Shown piece by piece: positions 30,650 through 42,889 of a stretch of DNA of 64,000 nt; the stretch's first letter is position 1; each line of letters opens with the position of its first letter. The DNA lies in NCBI RefSeq assembly GCF_028372415.1, contig NC_092872.1, forward strand, positions 518,196,224 through 518,260,223, in the 5' to 3' direction. Source of the stretch: Notamacropus eugenii (Eukaryota > Chordata > Mammalia > Diprotodontia > Macropodidae). Under the pieces are notes generated by a model. The model did not search any database, was not told the DNA's origin, and worked only from the letters and a program-made list of their open reading frames with translations. The position numbers and the translations under genes are program-made.

Positions 30650-31079
30650 CTGCTTCCTTTAGGAGCCTGGGGCCGGGGTTGCTAATTCCCAGTCGGAGCC
30701 ATCCCCCTACTTTCCCCTAGTCTTTGCTGCAGTCCTGTCTGGCTGTGGACTTTTATTGGTAGCAAAAGGCCGGGAGCCCCTGGAGGGGCAGGCGAGAGGC
30801 AAGCTTTTCTCCAGGTTTTTTGATCGTCCTGGTTTGTGTTTGTGATTACCTTAGGGTCATGGTGGAAATCCCAGGGGGGAAGGAGAGAGGAGGGTGGAAC
30901 AGACTTTCTTAGCCGACTCTAGATCCTGTGGTTCGTATCGACAGCGAAAAAGACAGAGGTCTTGCTGAATATTTGACAGGATTCTTGCCTTTTTCTCTTT
31001 TCTCTCCTCTCCTCCATTCAAATATTTTAAAAATAGTCACATCCGAGAGGCCAGTCCTCACGGTTACTTCTTGGAATGG

Positions 31080-31080
<1 letters not shown>
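30650..31080. other. intron 1, falling edge of the CpG island
   Basis: CpG density drops to background. No repeat or exon recognised. Confidence 0.4.
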
Positions 31081-31400
<320 letters not shown>

Positions 31401-31429
31401 CTCTGAATCTCATTCACTCTGATGTCCTG

Positions 31430-32210
31430 CCTCTGGACGTCTTATGATTGATCAGTTCTTAGCTGCCCAGCTGAACGTTCTGAGTCCGGAGTTTGTTTAA
31501 GAGATCACAAGAGGGTACTTGTTTAGCACCCTGAGGAAGTATGTGTTTATGCATGAGAGACAGACAAGCCGACAGTAAATGCCTGGATGGAAGCTTTTGG
31601 AGTTTAATCTCCAGCCTTCCTGACTTTTCTGTTTGCACTGTTCCCCCAGCAGGGACCTTTGCTACTTTACTTCCCCCTTTACCTCCCAGGAAGCCTTAGT
31701 CTCTTTTAATGATGGGCTTAGAGGAGGTAAGGGGTGGGTCTTGCTCTTCATACCCACCCACCTCTTAGTTGGGTCCAGAACTAGGGAGCTGCAGCTGCAA
31801 GTTGGAAGGATGGTTTTCTTGGGGAAAAGCAAAAGACTTTCTTGAACCCTTGAGGCTTAGGTCTGAGCCAGTCTTGAATGAGGAGGCAGATCCTTGCTGC
31901 TTGGGGGTGGGGGAAGGAGGAGCAGTAGCTTTTCAAACCTTGGTATTGGCCATCTGGCAGGCAAACAACCTCCCATCCTTGGACCTGTTTTTATTTTCAA
32001 TTCTTGACCAATCAATGCTAGGAGCCACCAACTTCTTCTGAGAGGCATGGGCTCAATTAAAGGCCAGGAGGGCATGGGAGTTGGCATCTCTTTCTCTCCA
32101 GAAACAACAACAACAACTCTTCTCAATTTAAAGTTGGCTGTTTCCAAATAAAAAATTCAGCCAAGTTTCTCATTAATGGTGAATTTTAAATCCCAGGATA
32201 GTTTTTGGAA
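31430..32210. other. intron 1, nothing clear
   Basis: Mostly unassigned sequence. Two short open frames around 31633-32041 have no recognisable protein features. Confidence 0.35.
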
Positions 32211-32214
32211 TTAT

Positions 32215-32810
32215 AGGACTATAGAGGAAGAAGGAACCCACCTTAAGAGATGATTTAGGCAGTTCTTTCATTTTATAGATCAGGAAAGGGTCAGAGCAGG
32301 AACTTGACTAAGGTCAAATAGTGATCAATGTTGAGACTCCCCTCCTAGCTTTTTGATTCCTAGTCCAAGGCTCATTATATTTTAATATGTTGTATCTCTT
32401 GTGAAGAAAGAACAGGGAGAATTTTGAAAGGCAGTCTTGGACATAGAATTTAAAATTGGAAGGGATCATCTGGTCTTCGCCTTCTTATGGGGGGGGGGGG
32501 AGGGAGGAGGGGAAGAACTACTTAGAGTCTTGAAGACCTGAATTCAAATCCATTCCCAAGATACTTGCTAGTCCTGTGACCTTGAGCAAGTCACTTTACC
32601 TCAATCAGCCCATTTGTTCATCTGTAAAATGGGGCTAACAGCATGTACCTCTCAGGGTCATTTATGAGGATCAATGAGAAAACATATAAAGCACTTTGCA
32701 TATCTGAAAGCTAGCTCTGTAAGATCTGGCTATTATTGATTTATAGATGGGGAAAACGAAGCTCATAGTGGCTAAGTGATTTATACAAGGCCATTTAGTA
32801 AGTTTGTGGC
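32215..32810. repeat. cluster of MIR copies
   Basis: An antisense fragment lies at 32215-32370. A good sense MIR at 32515-32735 has 'accttgagcaagtcacttta', 'ttcatctgtaaaatggggct' and 'ataaagcactttgcatatc'. An antisense fragment follows at 32740-32810. A G-rich run interrupts at 32490-32512. Confidence 0.65.
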
Positions 32811-32954
32811 AGACCTCTCCTACAATACCAGTTTCCACCTCCCTGTCCAGTTTTCCTTCTCTGCCTCTCACCCTTTCCTTCTCTGCCATCCTCATTCTCC
32901 TATTCCTTACATCTCTCTAGGGGCCAGTCTGGAAGGAACCAGGGAACACAAACC

Positions 32955-33085
32955 AATTTCTAAATTCATTCAGTTAGCAAGCATTTATAAGGAACTTTTC
33001 CTATATGCATACCAGGCATTAGGGATGCAGAAACAAAGTGAGACAGTCCTTGACCTTACAGGGCTTCCGAACACACTATTAATTC
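32955..33085 (+). repeat. unnamed dispersed repeat, good copy
   Basis: 'agttagcaagcatttataag', 'accaggcattagggatgcag' and 'gtccttgaccttacagggct'. A second partial copy follows at 33175-33240. Confidence 0.5.
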
Positions 33086-33239
33086 TCAAGGTAGTGACAA
33101 TAGCTACAAGATACTTGGCTTTTGTGTAATACTTTAAAGTGCAGGAGCACACTATACATTATCTCATTTGAGCCTGATAGTCATTAAACATTTATTGAGC
33201 ACTAACTGTGTACTAGACATCATGATATAAGTGCTTGGG

Positions 33240-33735
33240 AATCACCCTGTGAGGTAGGGTACACTCCAAGAAACAAGCAAACAAAAACCCCAGATGGATC
33301 CCAGGTCTCATTGCTGTAAGTATTTCCTCCTGCAATTCATATCTCTGCCCACCCTTCCTGTCTACTTCCTTCCAGAAGTTAACTACAGGGAATCTATCTG
33401 AGAATCTGGGGTGGGATGAGAGGAAGTTTTCTTCCTCCTCTTTTTATGAGACCCTGATATCCTAATTGGTCTCTCTGTTGTCACACCACATAACCAGCCC
33501 CTCTTCTTTTTCTGATAGATTTCTTTGATGAAATATTTTTTAGCCTTTTCTTGTTTGTGATGTGTTACAGTTGGCTTAGCTCAACCTTTCCCCTCAGGCA
33601 AATATTCTCAACTTTAATTCTTCAGACATTTTAGTATTAGCATGTCATGTAGACACACCACCCCAAGAGTATTGCTATTAAAAATATTGGCCTTTATTTC
33701 AGAGGAGAAGCTTAGGATCATTAATGTAACTTTGT
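33240..33735. other. intron 1, nothing clear
   Basis: No repeat or exon assigned. Confidence 0.35.
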
Positions 33736-33875
33736 ATTTTGGGTTTTACAGGTGTTATTATTCCCATTTTATAGAAGAATAAACTGAGACCTTGACATGG
33801 AGTCATTACACAGCTAGTAAGGGTCAGGATTTGAATTCAGATCCTTTATAGCTCTTAAGCATTCTGCCATGCTTG
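33735..33875 (-). repeat. MIR, antisense
   Basis: 'attattcccattttatagaa' and 'ggtcaggatttgaattcaga'. Confidence 0.6.
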
Positions 33876-33879
33876 TTTT

Positions 33880-34575
33880 TTAATTTAGTTCAAGCAAAGC
33901 ATAATTAGGAAAGTGAATTTTAACCTTTCAAATTTTGGAATGCTTTACTAAGGCAAATGTAAATTGATTTCTTGTGTAGAAGATCAGATACTTTTTATTT
34001 AAAAGGATACTTGGGTATCATCCTATCCATGTAAGTTATTTCCTCCATACATTAGATGGAAGAGAGGAAATAAATGATGTTTTTTTTCCCCATACCTTCC
34101 CTTTTTCTAGCCCTTTAAATTCTGTTACTCAATCCTGAATTCTCTCAGTCCAAGCTTTCTGAGCTCATTCCAGGGGTGGGGGGTGGGGGGAGTCAGACTG
34201 CATCCAGAACACCATTGCCAGTTGTTCTTAGCCAGAGAGATTTGCCCTTAAACCAACCTGCTCTTTGTCTTCATTAACGGGATTTTATTATCAGTCCTGC
34301 TAATTATGGTGGCTCTCTAATATAACCAGCACTGACTTTGGCCCCACTGCAAGTTAATTCCATTCCCTTGTCTCTACCCTGGTGGCTTCCTGGTCTTTAT
34401 AATTGCTGGTGGCTGCTTGGAGGATTTGCCTTCTGTCTCCTGGTGTTATGTTGGAACAATGTATGGGTAATCCCTCCCTTTAATGACTGGGCAGAGATTA
34501 AAGAGCTGAACTGGTGTCTTCCAACTTCTATTAGCTGATTTTGTAAAAAATAGGTATTGATCAGAGATTTATTTG
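33880..34575. other. single-copy-looking intron sequence, candidate conserved block
   Basis: 34230-34560 has no repeat similarity. Within 150 bases it carries several homeodomain-like AT cores: TTATTATC, GCTAATTATGG and AGTTAATTCC. A G-rich run lies at 34173-34191. Confidence 0.35.
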
Positions 34576-34819
34576 AACATCCACTTTTATGGAGGCCTCT
34601 GTGTTTGGTTCCACTTTGGGGACAGAGGACTGTGACATGGTCCTTACTATCAGCAAGCTGGGAATCTAATTGTGGAGGTATAAACACAGGAAGAGATAAC
34701 TAACTACGTGAAGCTAAATTAGAAGGAATTTCAGGACAGTGAGTGGTATCATTCTTTGGGAGAGAGGAAAGAGCCCTGGGCTCTGGTTTAGACTAGGAAG
34801 ACTTTGGATCACCTTCCAG

Positions 34820-34890
34820 TTGTATGCAGGGAGAGTATTCCTTGCCTGTCATATATTAGGTGCTTAATAAATGCTTGTTCACTTGACTTA
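34820..34890 (+). repeat. L2 3' end
   Basis: 'tcatatattaggtgcttaat' followed by 'aaatgcttgttcacttgact'. Confidence 0.6.
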
Positions 34891-35654
34891 GGTTGCTGTG
34901 AAGATCCCAAAAGATGTAGGTCTATAGAAATTCAGGATTACCAATTTTAGTGATGGGGTTTCTAAAGAGAGCATTTTTGGCTGATTGAATCAAGGAAAGC
35001 TTCACTGAGCAAGTGAGATTTGAACTGAGTATTGAAGGACTGGGCACATTTGTTTGGATTGGATGGATTTTGTGTGAGTGTCTGAAAGCTAGGTGCATAA
35101 GGACTAAGTTTGATTTGTCTCAGCATGGTACTGGTATCCACCCAAAGTTTGGTAGTCCATTAAGTCAAGACCTATTTTCCCCATTGACAGGGATGTGTGT
35201 GTATGTTTGTATACTTTCTCCTGTTTGTATATGCATTTGAGTCATATCTGGCTCCACAGAGTCACTCTGGAAGAGAATGAGGCAAACCTGCATCACTTAA
35301 ATTCAGTTTGCTTGTAAGACATCTCCTCTTGATGTCTTTGGTCCTTGAAAGAAAGTTCCAACTACAAACAAAGCTCAGTAGAATAAAAGTTCCCTGAGGG
35401 CAAGAAGTATGTTATTTTTAAATCCCTTGACTTTCATATGGTAGTGCTAAATAACTGTTATTCCAACTGAATTGCTTGGAATTGAATTCTGACTTTTTAT
35501 AATTTGAATAACAATCGAACAGACTCACACTTGAGTATAACTATACTAATAGGCTTTAAAAATAAAGTAGGAACCCAGCCTTTTTAAGTCCCTCACCATC
35601 AAGCACAGTCCACTGAACACAGACTATGAGAAAAGTGGACTTAGAGAATGGCGA

Positions 35655-35775
35655 AAGGGGCCACTCATTTTATAGATTTAAAAGTTGTGATCTGGAGAGG
35701 TTTACTGACTTGTCCATCACAGGAGGAAATAGCAGAGCCAGGTCTCCTGACTAAATCTAGTGTCTTTTGCTGTTG
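35655..35775 (-). repeat. MIR, antisense
   Basis: 'ttactgacttgtccatcaca' and 'gcagagccaggtctcctgac'. Confidence 0.55.
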
Positions 35776-35779
35776 TACC

Positions 35780-36640
35780 TGGCTACTTCTGCCCAGTCAG
35801 TTGTTGAAGAGTCGTACAAATATTGCCAGTTGGTTAGAAAAAAAGCTTGGACTAGAGAGTTGCTTCTCCATGCTTTACCTTCAGGTTGGACAGTGAGGAT
35901 GGTATCCTCTTAAGATAAATGATTAAAAAAAATTTTTTTGAATGGGATAGGAAGAGGGCAGTTTGTTTTTTATAAGTGAAGGTTCACAGATATGGGCAAG
36001 TGGGGAAATCATGAAATCCCAGAATGTCAAAATTGGAAGAACTCTTCGAATATTCTATGCTTGAACTGGAAGGGACCTCAGTAGGGGGTAACTGTAAGCC
36101 TTAGAGAATTGAAGAAACTTGCTTAATTCCCTACAGCAAACGTTGGCATTAAAATGGGACCATTTCTTTGAACAGTTTGGCAGGAGAGAAAAATGGAGAG
36201 AGGTGAAGGTGAGAGGTCATAGGTCATAGGTCCATGGAAAGATTTTCCAGTTTGAGGCTTGCTAAGTCCTTTTCAGGGATGCTTATCTACCTTTGATGTC
36301 CATCTATCAACCTACTCTTACCTGTGGCTCACAGAAGCTGTAGCACTTGCAGGGGTGGTGGTCATTGGACCCAGGATACATGGGAGGGTCTTAGCTGTCT
36401 TGGGGGGAATAGTTGAGCTTCTCTCCTTCCCATTTCTGTTTGTACTAACTGGGTTTCTGTCAAAACAAGTCACAATAGTGACAGGAGCACAGAGTGGAAA
36501 AGTCCATCCGTGCCCTTGCCTCTGACCAGGGCTGAGCCACAACCTTCTGCGGGAGTGCAGACCTGGGAGAATCTTCAGAGACATTGGCATGGAATAGTAT
36601 GAGAGCTCAGGATCTGCAGGATGGGCAGGTGACAACAGAG
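35780..36640. other. intron 1, nothing clear
   Basis: A MIR-like trace occurs near 36020-36130. The remainder is unassigned, with no exon-like peptide. Confidence 0.35.
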
Positions 36641-36840
36641 CATCATAGGTTTACAGCTGAAAGGGTCTTCAGAGGTCATTTTATCTAACCTCTCCCATCC
36701 CATATTTTGTAAATGAACAGACTGAGGTCCTGACAGGTTTTTAAAGGGCATGTCCTAGGTCACATAACCATTAAGTGGAAGGGCTGGGATGGTCAGCTTC
36801 TCTGAATCCAAATCCCACACTCTTTCCATTGCATTATAAA
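36640..36840 (-). repeat. antisense MIR-like repeat
   Basis: 'cagctgaaagggtcttcaga', 'ctaggtcacataaccattaa' and 'cactctttccattgcattat'. Confidence 0.6.
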
Positions 36841-36855
36841 TGGGGATTGTAATGT

Positions 36856-36876
36856 CATTATTACAATGTAATAATG
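36856..36876. repeat. 21-bp perfect palindrome
   Basis: CATTATTACA and TGTAATAATG flank a single A. Probably chance in AT-rich sequence. Confidence 0.7.
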
Positions 36877-36879
36877 TAT

Positions 36880-37300
36880 AAATGTGGGCAGTTCTAGTTC
36901 ATGATGATAAGAAAAAGAAAAATTCAAGATGCCCAAATCCTGAGTTTGTTATATCAGTGGCAAACTTTCTTTATACATTTTAAAATTGTTGTTTTTAATA
37001 ACAATATTAACAAATATATAACAAATAAATGATAAATATTAAAAACCTTCCCCCAAGAACTTTGTTCATGTAGATTACATCTATTGCTATTTGCCATATT
37101 AGAAATTAGAACATTTTAATATTATTATAAAAAAAATTTTGACCTGTAGGACATTTTGAAAAGGTCTTGTGATTCCCAGAGGTGTCTGGACCACCTTTTG
37201 AGAACCTTGTGAGAGGACTAACTTCAGTCTCTCTGAACTTGTGTTCTCATCCATAAAATAGGATATAGATACCTGTCTCAGGTTTGTAAGATGGCATACA
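36880..37300. other. AT-rich intron sequence with a DNA-transposon-like end
   Basis: 37140-37205 reads 'ttgtgattcccagaggtgtc' and 'ccaccttttgagaacc', resembling the end of an old hAT-type (MER5-like) element. The rest is unassigned. Confidence 0.35.
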
Positions 37301-37984
37301 TGAAAATATTTCTCTGAAACTTCACAGTTTATGAAATGTTTTCCCTCATAACAACCCAGTGATGTAGGCAGGGTATCATCCCCAGATAAAGCTCACTGAG
37401 GCTGAGTGGTCAGCCCATAGTGGCTCAGCTGGGTTCCAGAGCTGGGTCTACAACTCCTGTCTTTTTGACAAGATGCTCTATAAATAGGCTCCCAACAAAT
37501 GCTCTTGGAAGTGTTATATACTATAGGAGAGGAGGGAGTTCTTACTGTTCTTCGTTATCTGGGGAGACTTCCTGGAGGAGGTGGGACTTCACATGGGTGG
37601 GGCCCAAGGAGAGCCAAGCCTGTAGGTTGTGGTTGGGGTGTGTGTGGGGGGGTGAGGTGTGCCAGCCACAGGCCTGAAAAAGGGTTTGTTTACTTTTACT
37701 TTGGTCCTCCCTTCCTGTGTGGGGGTAGGACATAGAAGATGTAGGGTGAAAGGAAAGTTTTGAAGGGGTCATAGATCTCTAAGTTTTTGGTCCCTGTTTT
37801 GGAAGGACTTTTATTAAGAATCCCTCCTTGCAGAGCTCTGTGCTCTTTGCTGGGGGTGGAAAAGAGTCTGGAGCCAACAGTTGAGCACACAAGACACAAG
37901 CTCAGAGAACAAGATCACATAATGATAATGTTAGATTTAGCATTAGAGAGTTGAAGGACAAAGTACCTTGTGAGGTTATAGGAG

Positions 37985-38180
37985 GAAGGTTTTTATTTAC
38001 CAGGAGGCTGAAGAAAGACTTCTCTGAGGAGTTTTGACTTTTAAGAAATTCATTAGATGAGTGATGGAGGCAGACAGGGCAGGCTGGGAGTGAGGGCATT
38101 CTAAGTATTAGGCAATAATGTGAACAAAGGCATGGGTCTGGTGGAGTGTAATGCTCTGGTGGTTGCCTAGCATAGGGAAG
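37985..38180 (+). repeat. unnamed dispersed repeat ('tttatcctaaaaacaatag' family), upstream part
   Basis: 'gatggaggcagacagggcag', 'gagggcattctaagtattag' and 'gtgaacaaaggcatgggtct' are arranged like the 5' part of the copy at 13540-13850. Confidence 0.4.
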
Positions 38181-38424
38181 GTAATTAGATGAATTTGGAA
38201 AGGTAGAGGAGTTAGTGCAATTTCAACTTAGCTTCCTAGGTAGGTGATAGTGAGACACAGAATTTTGTAGCAGAAGAATGTTGTGACTAGATGAAGGATT
38301 TGTTATGACAACATTTGAAAGGTGGATTGGAGGGATTTGTGAGTAGGGGTGACATAGGTACTCAAAACCATTGTCATCAGATTTACTTTTTGATTTTTTC
38401 CTAAGCTCCATTTACTGGCAAGTA

Positions 38425-38635
38425 TAAGATCATAGCTCTAGAGCAGGGAGGGACTTCAGACCTGATCCATCCCTCCCTACTACTACTGAAGCTCAGTGAT
38501 GTTAAATGTTTGTAAAATGATGTTAGATGACTTGACTTAGGTCATCCCAGTAGAAAATGATGGCAGTGGAATTTGAACCCAGATCCTCTGACTCCAGAGC
38601 CAATACTTTTTCCACTGGCCTACACTACCTCCTTG
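38425..38635 (-). repeat. antisense MIR-like repeat
   Basis: 'tggaatttgaacccagatcc' and 'ctgactccagagccaatact'. Confidence 0.6.
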
Positions 38636-38984
38636 AAGCATTGTAGGCTGATATCTGTTTGTAGTTCTTCAGTATTTTGTTATAAGACTTCCTGACCAAG
38701 GCAGTGGTGGGATGAGACCCACAGGACAAGAGAAGCCCCTCTTAGATCCCAGGTCACTAAAACTCTGATCTCTTTTGGGAACACTTACTATTATTTTTAT
38801 TTTTTTATTCTGTTATTACCATCCCCTATTTTGCAGATGAAGAAATTGGCTCAAATAAAATACTATTAAAAGAAGAAGGAACAGACTCAGGGAAGTTTTA
38901 ACTCTTTAGGGTTACATAGGAAAACTGAGTCTGTCAGGATTAAACAAAATATATAACTCCCAGCTTTTGACTGCTTGACTCCTC

Positions 38985-39205
38985 ACCTCTTTTGAGATTT
39001 CAGTGAATCTACCTGAGTTCAAGTCCTGAGCGTGCTGCTTCTTACTTGCCAAGCAACTGGGCTCACATCAGGGAGCAAAATGAGTATAATGTTACCTGTC
39101 CTAGCTTGGAATGGTAGTGAGAATCAAATGAGATAAAGTTTTGGAAGAATTTTGTGCACTATGAAGAGCCATACAAATTCAGGCAGTTACTATTATTTGA
39201 CCTAT
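38985..39205 (+). repeat. MIR, sense
   Basis: 'gagttcaagtcctgagcgtg' and 'agaatcaaatgagataaagt' ending 'cagttactattattt'. Confidence 0.6.
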
Positions 39206-39720
39206 GGCTCTGGCTACCAGGAATGCACAGTGGAGGTTAGACCTGTTGAGTAGTTCTCGTTTGGTTTTGAACTTGTTCAAGTTGGAATCTTTAGATTTAG
39301 GGAGAAATAGAGAAGAAAAAGGGCCAAACTTTGATCAAACAAAACAGTTGTACTTCCTGTGGTCTTTGATTGTAGTTGAGGACAGATACACTTATGTAGG
39401 GGGAAGATAAGGTTATATAAAATGTTCAGACTGAAAAGTAACATAAGATTATGGAGGGATGGGAGCTGGAAAGGAGCCTTTAAGCACAAACAGCGTTACC
39501 ATTCTATCTTCAGCCAATATCATTGAGGAAGATGCTATGCTGGGTGTTAATAGTGGAAGGGAGGTCAGATCATAAAACATAGAACGTCCTAAGCTGTTAA
39601 GGACCGGCCCTTGTCTAGTTTATTTAAGGGCACTAAAATTTGTTCAGCTGTTTTTTTAAGTTAATTCAGTTCAAGAAGTATTTACTAAGCATTGTATAAG
39701 GCATGATGCTGGGTGGCTAG
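39205..39720. other. intron 1, nothing clear
   Basis: Unassigned, apart from a fragment of the 'aagtatttactaagcattgt' family at 39660-39715. Confidence 0.35.
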
Positions 39721-39724
39721 GAAT

Positions 39725-40025
39725 TGTTGTTCAGCTGGTTTTCAGTTGTGTCTTACTCTTGGGATTTTCTTTAGCATGTTTTTGTTGTTTCAGTCATGTC
39801 TGACTATTTGTGACCCCATTTGGGTTTTTTTTTTTTGGTCAAAGATGCTGGAGTGGTTCTCCATTTCCTTCTCCAGCTAATTTTACAGATGAGCAACTGA
39901 GGCAAGCAGGGTTAAGTGACTTGCCCAGGGTCACATAGCTAGTGGAATGTGTGAGATCACATTTGAACTCAGATTTTCTTGATTTCAGGCCTGGTGCTGT
40001 GATTACTGTCCCGCTTAGCTGCCCA
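39725..40025 (-). mobile_element. MAR1-type CORE-SINE with duplicated tail
   Basis: Antisense MAR1 ending 'cgcttagctgccc'. The RTE-type tail appears twice on the plus strand: 'cagctggttttcagttgtgt' at 39730 and 'tttcagtcatgtctgactat' at 39788. Confidence 0.8.
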
Positions 40026-40029
40026 TAGG

Positions 40030-40975
40030 TTAACCAGACCAAGTAAAAGAAAGGTAGTGTAGACAGTAATAATATTCACATGCTAACAAAAATGAAAACT
40101 AATTCTTTTCTATCCCCTCCAAACCCGTCCACCCCTAAATGAACCCAATAACCCTAAAACTGAAATCTACCAAGGGGGCTCTTCTTCAGAATTTAATTTG
40201 AAAAACCCTGTGTACCTAAGCCTCAGGAAGCTGTTCCACAGTCAGTGATGACCAATATCTGATTAGCAGTTGTAAGTTCGACAAAACTAATTTAGTTCAC
40301 TTTTGGTGGCCAGTAGGTATATCTGCTTCCTGTTGAGTCTCTAGATTAACACTGGTCTCTTTTCCTCTATGTTGCTCTGAACTCAGCTCCCTGAAATCTC
40401 CAAAGTCTATTAATGAGGGTCCAGGCCAAGGGATTGCATTGCTAATGAGGAAATTAGAGGGTCTCTCCTTAGGTAGCTTATGAAAGGGGTGGGGTGGAGG
40501 TTCAGCCCAGATTCTCTCCATGGGCCTCCTGCTGATACCTGCATCTGTCTGTCGCCACATTTCAGGAACCATTTGTCAACAGATGTTGCCAGATGTTGTA
40601 GGCTAGGTATGGGGGTGGGGAGCAAGATTGGGGAAGCCCTTCCTGTTTGCTTTGATGGGGCACTAGCAACAGAGTCATAAAGTGTAGGTCACGGGATGGT
40701 GTTTTCTCTTTAACTGAGACAGCTGGGATCAGGACCCAGCAGCAGGTCACAGGTCCTCTTCTTAATGCAGACCTTTAAATGGAAAGAGGGGAAGGGAGAA
40801 GGGAGCAACAGGGAATGAGGCTAGTATGGATCTTCCGTATTGGAGAGGGCTTGAGGGAGTAGTTTGCTGATATCCTAGGACTTGAGAAAAAAGTACAAAT
40901 ATTGCAGGGTTGAGGTGACCTAGTATTTGAATATTTCTTGAGGGTGAGGATAGGATCTTATTTAGTCTTATTTTG
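40030..40975. other. intron 1, nothing clear
   Basis: No repeat assigned. No exon-like peptide in any frame. Confidence 0.35.
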
Positions 40976-41110
40976 AGGAAGTGAATTGTGGTAGGGAGAA
41001 CACTGGATTTGTAGTCAGAAAAAAGTTTAGTAGCTGTGTAACCTTGAGCAACTCACTTCAAGTCTTCAGGGCTCCAGCTTCCTCATTTGGGGACTAGATG
41101 ATGCCTACAG
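40975..41110 (+). repeat. MIR/MIR3 fragment
   Basis: 'ggagaacactggatttgtag' and 'gtaaccttgagcaactcact'. Confidence 0.55.
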
Positions 41111-41369
41111 TTTCTTGAAGCCTTAAAGTCTGCAATTCACCCCCTTCTCCAGCACCTTTCCCCACAGTAGGTGCTTAATAAATGAATTAATGGAGATATT
41201 CCTTAGTTTAGGCAACAAGGACTGCGAGGGTTCCCCATGGGGAGGGTTTAAGACAGTTCTATTTTCAGTGTGAAAAACCTCCCTTCTGTTCACAAACAGA
41301 AGAAAAGGAGAGGGAGTGAGGAATACAGGTAAGGCCTGTGGATAGATGCAGAGCAAGGGGATTATTTCA

Positions 41370-41760
41370 TAGGTTTGTAGGAGCTGGAAACAAGTCTTAA
41401 GTGATTGCCTTGCCAAATTCTCCTTGCCCCTATTTTATAGATGAGGAAATTTAAGCTTGTAAAAGGGAAGGGACTTTCACACAGGTGAATTAGGGCCAGT
41501 CCTAGAACTAGAACCCAGAATGCCCCATTTCTTATTCCAGGGCTCCATCCCCCTGACATGGAGTCAGTCTAGAGTCTCTGGCTAAGCCTTATGGAATGTT
41601 AGGGACCTTAGGCACATCTAACCTGACCACATCATTTTACAGATGAAGAAATAGACTTATACCGGGGATGTGACTTGCCTAGGAGCACACTTAACCTGAG
41701 GTCTGTTAAGGCTCCTCATTTTGCAATGAGTGTTTGCAATTCAGTGTTCTTTTCCATTTC
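41370..41760 (-). repeat. two antisense MIR-like copies
   Basis: 41370-41565 has 'ttttatagatgaggaaattt' and 'agaactagaacccagaatgc'. 41585-41760 has 'cattttacagatgaagaaat'. Confidence 0.55.
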
Positions 41761-42280
41761 ACCAATTCAGAGCAGTAAGGGATGAGGCTTAAGTCACATC
41801 CAGGTGGTTGGAATTAACCTTTTGGCACCAGGCTAGTCCCTGTGGCCCCTTCCTATTGGTTACTTTCTCTCCTTAGTTTGCTGGTGGCGGTAAGTTTTTC
41901 TGAGAAATCTGTAGCCAGCGGTTGGAGGGTGGAGGGGTCTGGTGTCTGGGAGAAGCCCCATTCTTTGACCTAGGAGTAGAATAAGGTTTGTATACCTGTC
42001 CAAAAGTGTCATAGGGATGGGGGGCAGGGGAGTTTAGGTAGCTTTGTTTGTTCCCTTTTCTCCTCTGGAGGGTGTGGTTGGGGGAGGGGGAGGAAAACAG
42101 GCTCTGACTGTGAAGAGGAGGAGGAAGAGGAGGAGGAGGAGTTAGTTCCTCTGAGTTCCTGTTTAAGTGGGGCAGAGGAGGACTATGGTGGGAAGCCCTT
42201 GCAACATCAGCTGCTTAACTGGAATTTCCCATATCTGTCTGTTCTACTTCCTAAATCTTGTATTTTTAACTTCTTGTAGG
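41760..42280. other. single-copy-looking intron sequence, G/A-rich
   Basis: No repeat recognised. 42055-42150 has a G-rich run, a GTGTGGTT (RUNX-like) motif and a long GAGGAGGAAGAGG purine tract with ETS-like GGAA cores. Possible enhancer. Confidence 0.35.
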
Positions 42281-42450
42281 TTACTCCATGGATTTTTGTG
42301 TAGGGGAAAAGGTTTTGGAGTTAGAGGTCTCAGCTCAGCTACCTACTAGACCTCACTGTGAAATTGGGCTTCCCTAGGCTGTGTCTCATTTTCTTATTCA
42401 TCAGATGAGAGGGGTTAGATTAGATGACCTCAAATATTCTTCCCAGTGCT
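42280..42450 (+). repeat. MIR3-type SINE
   Basis: 'ggttttggagttagaggtct' and 'gattagatgacctcaaatat'. Confidence 0.55.
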
Positions 42451-42889
42451 TGATCCTGGGGCTGCCACAGATTGTCCAACCTGTTACAGGGTTGGGGTGC
42501 CACCCCAAATGTCACAGGACCTGCTTCAGCTCAGGTTTCTGCTGGTCATCTTATCACTTCTGTACTATCCATTGATCTTAGCTCAAACATAGGGTATCTC
42601 AGACTCTTCTGCCAGCTCCTTTGGTCAGTAAGTTAGGAAGCTTGAAAGGCAGGAACACTGCACTCTGTTTTTATCCCAGATTTGACGGCTTAAGTCTTCC
42701 AAACCAGACTCATAACCTGGGACCCCGAAGTAGTCATTGTACCTACACTTCTCCCATTCAGCTATGTCCTCATTTTTTTCTGCTGTTGAAATCCCTTTAA
42801 TCCTTAAGTCCTTACCTGCTCTTGGAAGCCTTGAGTTACCCTAGACAATACTGCTTTATCTCTCTATTGCACTCTAATAGCACTTTTAG

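Larger units (their letters stand above)
29150..30650 (+). promoter_or_regulatory. PREX1: CpG island promoter of PREX1
   Basis: A sharp rise in G+C and CpG surrounds the first exon, while flanking sequence is CpG-poor. The upstream part holds GC boxes and EGR/SP-type sites (GCGGGGGCG at 29151-29159), three CGTGGGCG cores, and a CACGTG E-box at 29320-29325. No good TATA box precedes the exon; the nearest AT-rich run is CTTTAAATC around 29480. This is a typical TATA-less CpG-island promoter, and the transcription start cannot be fixed by eye. A likely place is between about 29400 and 29800. Confidence 0.85.
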
